Shown: positions 61,003-64,000 of the stretch, one piece after another
Layout of the letters: every line of letters starts with the position of its first letter
Position numbering within the stretch: position 1 is the stretch's first letter
Assembly (NCBI RefSeq): GCF_047495875.1
Contig: NC_092474.1
Span: forward strand, 13,954,200 to 14,018,199
Length of the DNA: 64,000 nucleotides
Direction: 5' to 3'
Source: Pithys albifrons albifrons
Lineage: Eukaryota > Chordata > Aves > Passeriformes > Thamnophilidae
Translations under genes and position numbers: made by a program
The notes under the pieces: model-generated
Seen by the model: the letters and a program-made list of their open reading frames with translations, nothing else
Told to the model about the DNA's origin: nothing
Databases searched by the model: none

Positions 61003-61082
61003 TCATAGAATCATGGAATGGTTTGGGTTGGAAGGGCCCTTAGTGATCATCTCGTTCCAACATCCTGCCATGGGCAGGGGGC
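61003..61082 (-). mobile_element. Short CR1 3' end
   Basis: atcatagaatcatggaatgg, gggttggaagggcccttagt and ctgccatgggcaggggg, truncated after about 80 bp. Confidence 0.85.
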
Positions 61083-61860
61083 AATAACTATGGATCTCCC
61101 AAGGCAGGCCAAGGCACCTCCTGAAATAGGATTTGGGCAATCAAGTTAGGGAAGAGAAATGGTCAGGACATCTTTGGTCTGTCCCAGCTAGAGATGCTGG
61201 AGCCTGAGCTCTCCTTTCCCTCTCTGGAACGCAGCAGATGACGGGTCTTTGGGTTGCTGTCTCAAAACTCAAAGCTCTATCCCAGTTAGGAAAAACAAGT
61301 GTTGGTGCCACTCCAAGTTTCCTGACTCACAGCAAGTTGCTGTCCTGCCTCAGCAGCACAGTTTGTTCTGGAATAAAACAACACTCCCTGAGCACGTGGT
61401 GGTCTCGGAGTCACTGTCAGGGCCCTGGAACAAATGAGATATGAAAACTGTGCTGGTTTTATTTATAGTAAAATTCACTACTTGCTGGTGTATCTCAAAT
61501 GCCCTGCACTTCCAGCAGCACAGACTTCATGCTCCAAGCCCTCCGAGGAGTTTATTTTCAGTTTTCTGGTGTGGATCTGGAAGAACTGCTGCTGGTTTTC
61601 CCTGGATTTCTTGCCAAGAGGTCACATCAGCTTGGAGCAGCAGCATTACTCTTATTCCATTTCCACGAACGTGGGGTCCCATCCTGCTGGAGTGCTGAGC
61701 ACCTGGAGGGCACTGAAGGTCATGCTGGTTGTGCCCCTGTGCCAGGAGCTGTTTGGGGCTCTGTCATGGGATGGCAGGATTTGACCCTGGAGAAAACCAA
61801 CCAAGTCCTGTGCTCATCCCACAGCGTGGGCAGCAGGGCAGGGGGGGACTGTGCCCCTCT
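61083..61860. other. Intergenic, moderately AT-rich, no gene recognised
   Basis: Unique sequence; short open frames only. Confidence 0.4.
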
Positions 61861-61864
61861 GTCC

Positions 61865-62385
61865 ACTCAGGTGAGACCCCACCTGCAGAGCTGCCCCAGC
61901 CCTGGGGGCCAGCACAGGAAGGACCTGGAGCTGCTGGAGAGAGTCCAGAGGAGGCACCAGGATGATCAGGGGGATGGAGCATCTCTCCTATGTGGAAGTA
62001 CTGGGAGAACTGGGATTGTTCAGCCTGGAAAAGACAAGCCTTCAAAGTGACTTTATTGTGGCCTTTCAGTACCTGAAAGATGGAGAGAGACTATTTCAAG
62101 GGCCTAGAGTGACAAGTGGGATTGGCTTCAAACTGGAGGAAAGCAGGTTTGGATTAGATATTGGGAAGAAATTCTTCCCTGTGAGGGTGGGCAGGCCCTG
62201 GCACAGGTTGGGCAGAGAAGCTGTGGCTGCCCCAACCCTGGGAGTGTCCAAGGCCAGGTTGGACAGGGCTTGGAGCAACCTGGGCTGGTGGAAGATGCCC
62301 CTGCCCATGGCAGGTGGCGGGATGGGATGAGCTTTAAGGTGTCTTCCAACTCAAACCATTCCATGACTCTGTGATTCTATTCCTG
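61865..62385 (+). mobile_element. CR1 LINE 3' end, about 520 bp
   Basis: From gtgagaccccacctgcagag through gagagagtccagaggaggca, ctgggattgttcagcctgga, gatattgggaagaaattctt and ttggacagggcttggagcaa to the tail ccatgactctgtgattctat. The most complete plus-orientation copy. Confidence 0.92.
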
Positions 62386-62715
62386 CTGGGGACAAGGACC
62401 ATCAGGCCAACCAGCCAGTGGGGACTTGCTCCCTCCTGTGTGTCCCCACGCTGTGGATCCCACCTGTCCTGCAGCCCAACAGGTGGAGGGTGCTGGGGCT
62501 GTCCATCACAGGGACACACAGGTGCTCTATGTTGGCATAGAGGGGGTCACCACCTCCAGCCAGCCGTTGATGGTGGGGCTGGTCTGGTGGGTGCCACTGT
62601 CACCATGACAACCACCAACCACCAACGGCCAGGACAGCGGGTCATGGAGGAGCAGGGCTGGACACGGCCTCGCATGACCTTCTTCCCACCGCCCCAGAGC
62701 CGGCAGTCTGAGAGG
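62386..62715. other. Unique sequence with a weak minus-strand exon candidate
   Basis: On the minus strand 62585-62450 can be read as HHQRLAGGGDPLYANIEHLC before a CAG/GTGGGA donor, but the acceptor is poor and no family is recognised. Confidence 0.25.
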
Positions 62716-62716
62716 C

Positions 62717-63360
62717 CCTGGTGTGGCACTGGGAGTCCTCACACCATCCTGGGGCTGGGGGACCCTCATGTGGGACTGGGAGTCCTCACACCATCCTGGG
62801 GCTGGGGGACCCTCATGTGGGACTGGGAGTCCTCACACCATCCTGGGGCTGGGGGACCCTGATGTGGGACTGGGAGTCCTCACACCATCCTGGGGCTGGG
62901 GGACCCTGATGTGGGACTGGGAGTCCTCACACCATCCTGGGGTTGGGGGACCCTCATGTGGGACTGGGAGTCCTCACACCATCCTGGGGCTGGGAGACCC
63001 TCATGTGGGACTGGGAGTCCTCACACCATCCTGGGGCTGGGGGACCCTCATGTGGGACTGGGAGACTCTCCCACCATCCTGGGGCTGTGGGACCCTCATG
63101 TGGGACTGGGAGTCCTCACACCATCCTGGGGCTGGGGGACCCTCATGTGGGACTGGGAGTCCTCACACCATCCTGGGGCTGGGAGACCCTCATGTGGGAC
63201 TGGGAGTCCTCACACCATCCTGGGGCTGGGGGACCCTCATGTGGGACTGGGAGACTCTCCCACCATCCTGGGGCTGTGGGACCATTATGTGGCACTTGGG
63301 GACTGTCATGAGGGACTGGGGGACCCTCGCACCATCTTGGGGCTGGAGGACCCTCACCCT
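62717..63360. repeat. 47-bp minisatellite, about 14 copies
   Basis: The unit ccctcatgtgggactgggag continues tcctcacaccatcctggggc and tggggga, exact period 47 at 62763 and 62810. Two copies share actctcccaccatcctgggg, again suggesting block duplication. Confidence 0.96.
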
Positions 63361-63465
63361 GGGCTGAGGCCCCCCCATTCTGGGGCTGTGGGAGCAGGTC
63401 CATGGGCTGTGGCTGAGCCCCCACTGCACCCCCTGCTCTCTGACACAAAGCCCCTTCCCACCCAG

Positions 63466-63555
63466 AGCAGCCCTGCAGACTGGGACCTTGACCTGGATTC
63501 CCTGCCCAGCTCCTCCAGAGCCACTGACCGTGACCAGCTGCTCCTGGAGCAGAAG
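63466..63555 (+). CDS. Exon-like segment of an unidentified gene
   Basis: An acceptor (ccccttcccacccag) precedes 63466 and a good donor (AAG then GTGAGG) follows 63555. The enclosed 90 bp is open in phase 0 and encodes SSPADWDLDLDSLPSSSRAT, then DRDQLLLEQK. Composition is acidic and Ser-rich, unlike the minisatellite before it. I do not recognise the protein; flanking exons would lie in the unseen sequence or in unrecognised parts of this window. Confidence 0.4.
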
Positions 63556-63867
63556 GTGAGGGTCTCCTCTGCCCCTGACCCCTCCAGGCCACAGGGTGGG
63601 GGTCACAGCCCCCTCTGGCACAAGGGGCCCTTGAGGTCCTCAGCCTGCTGGATTGGGTGGGGGTGCCAGGGCTCCCTTCAATGGTCAGGGGGAGGCAGCT
63701 GTTGGATTTGGGCCACCTTTGACAGGAATGGTTGAGCCTCCACCCCGACCTCTGGAAACAGCTGCCATATCCTACCTCTATACCTGTGGTTTGGAATAAG
63801 CTACAGGAATTGTTTGCCATGGACTTAACCTGGACCCAGATGTTTTTGCTACGATATCCTGGGAGAG

Positions 63868-64000
63868 AGTAAGTTTAGATGGGATATTGGGAAGAAATCC
63901 TTCCCTGTGAGGGTGGGCAGGCCCTGGCACAGGTTGGGCAGAGAAGCTGTGGCTGCCCCATCCCTGGGAGTGTCCAAGGCCAGGTTGGACAGGGCTTGGA
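63868..64000 (+). mobile_element. CR1 LINE 3' fragment, cut by the window end
   Basis: gatgggatattgggaagaaa, ggttgggcagagaagctgtg and ttggacagggcttgga match the copies at 39265 and 61865 closely. Confidence 0.9.

Noticed and set aside
62717..63360. CRISPR-like direct repeats
   Set aside because: 47-bp units are contiguous without unique spacers, in a vertebrate genome; an ordinary minisatellite.

Overview
The window is a gene-dense, very GC-rich stretch of a vertebrate nuclear genome. The organism is almost certainly a bird and probably a songbird. Short introns, CpG-rich first exons, a GC-rich minisatellite in almost every intron, about ten CR1 LINE 3' fragments, and one tRNA-Ile/CR1 composite SINE (28082-28230) of the type described from zebra finch all point to a passerine microchromosome. 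Gene order matches human 22q12.2, which corresponds to avian chromosome 15. No bacterial or phage feature is present.

Layout: 1-366, probable 3' end of a plus-strand gene (CCDC157 by synteny only); 1234-5133 minus, RNF215; 5280-8640, intergenic hexamer and minisatellite DNA; 8844-14321 plus, SEC14L2; 15012-17728 plus, MTFP1 with a palindromic E-box promoter; 18312-21354 minus, an eight-exon ZP3-like membrane protein apparently without a ZP-N half; 24078-27200 minus, GAL3ST1; 27.2-35.6 kb, intergenic with candidate 5' CpG exons, (CA)n, a SINE, (ATC)n and a 40-bp minisatellite; 36000-43967 minus, PES1 in 15 exons; 44.27-45.6 kb, a 12-bp minisatellite with higher-order structure between the divergent PES1 and TCN2 promoters; 46220-51006 plus, TCN2; 51893-54909 plus, SLC35E4; 55.0-57.4 kb, TG-rich higher-order repeat; 57.4-64 kb, mostly non-coding with CR1 pieces, a 47-bp minisatellite and one unassigned exon-like segment.

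Exon models were built by hand from GT/AG junctions, reading phase and remembered family sequences. Six genes (SEC14L2, MTFP1, the ZP gene, GAL3ST1, PES1, TCN2) and two-exon SLC35E4 close in phase from start to stop. RNF215 closes except for its last few residues.

The genes are not one pathway. They cover an E3 ligase (RNF215), lipid transfer (SEC14L2), mitochondrial fission (MTFP1), an extracellular-coat protein (ZP3-like), sulfolipid synthesis (GAL3ST1), ribosome biogenesis (PES1), cobalamin transport (TCN2) and a putative nucleotide-sugar or solute transporter (SLC35E4). The item most worth following is the ZP3-like gene between MTFP1 and GAL3ST1, where human carries SEC14L3, SEC14L4 and SEC14L6.
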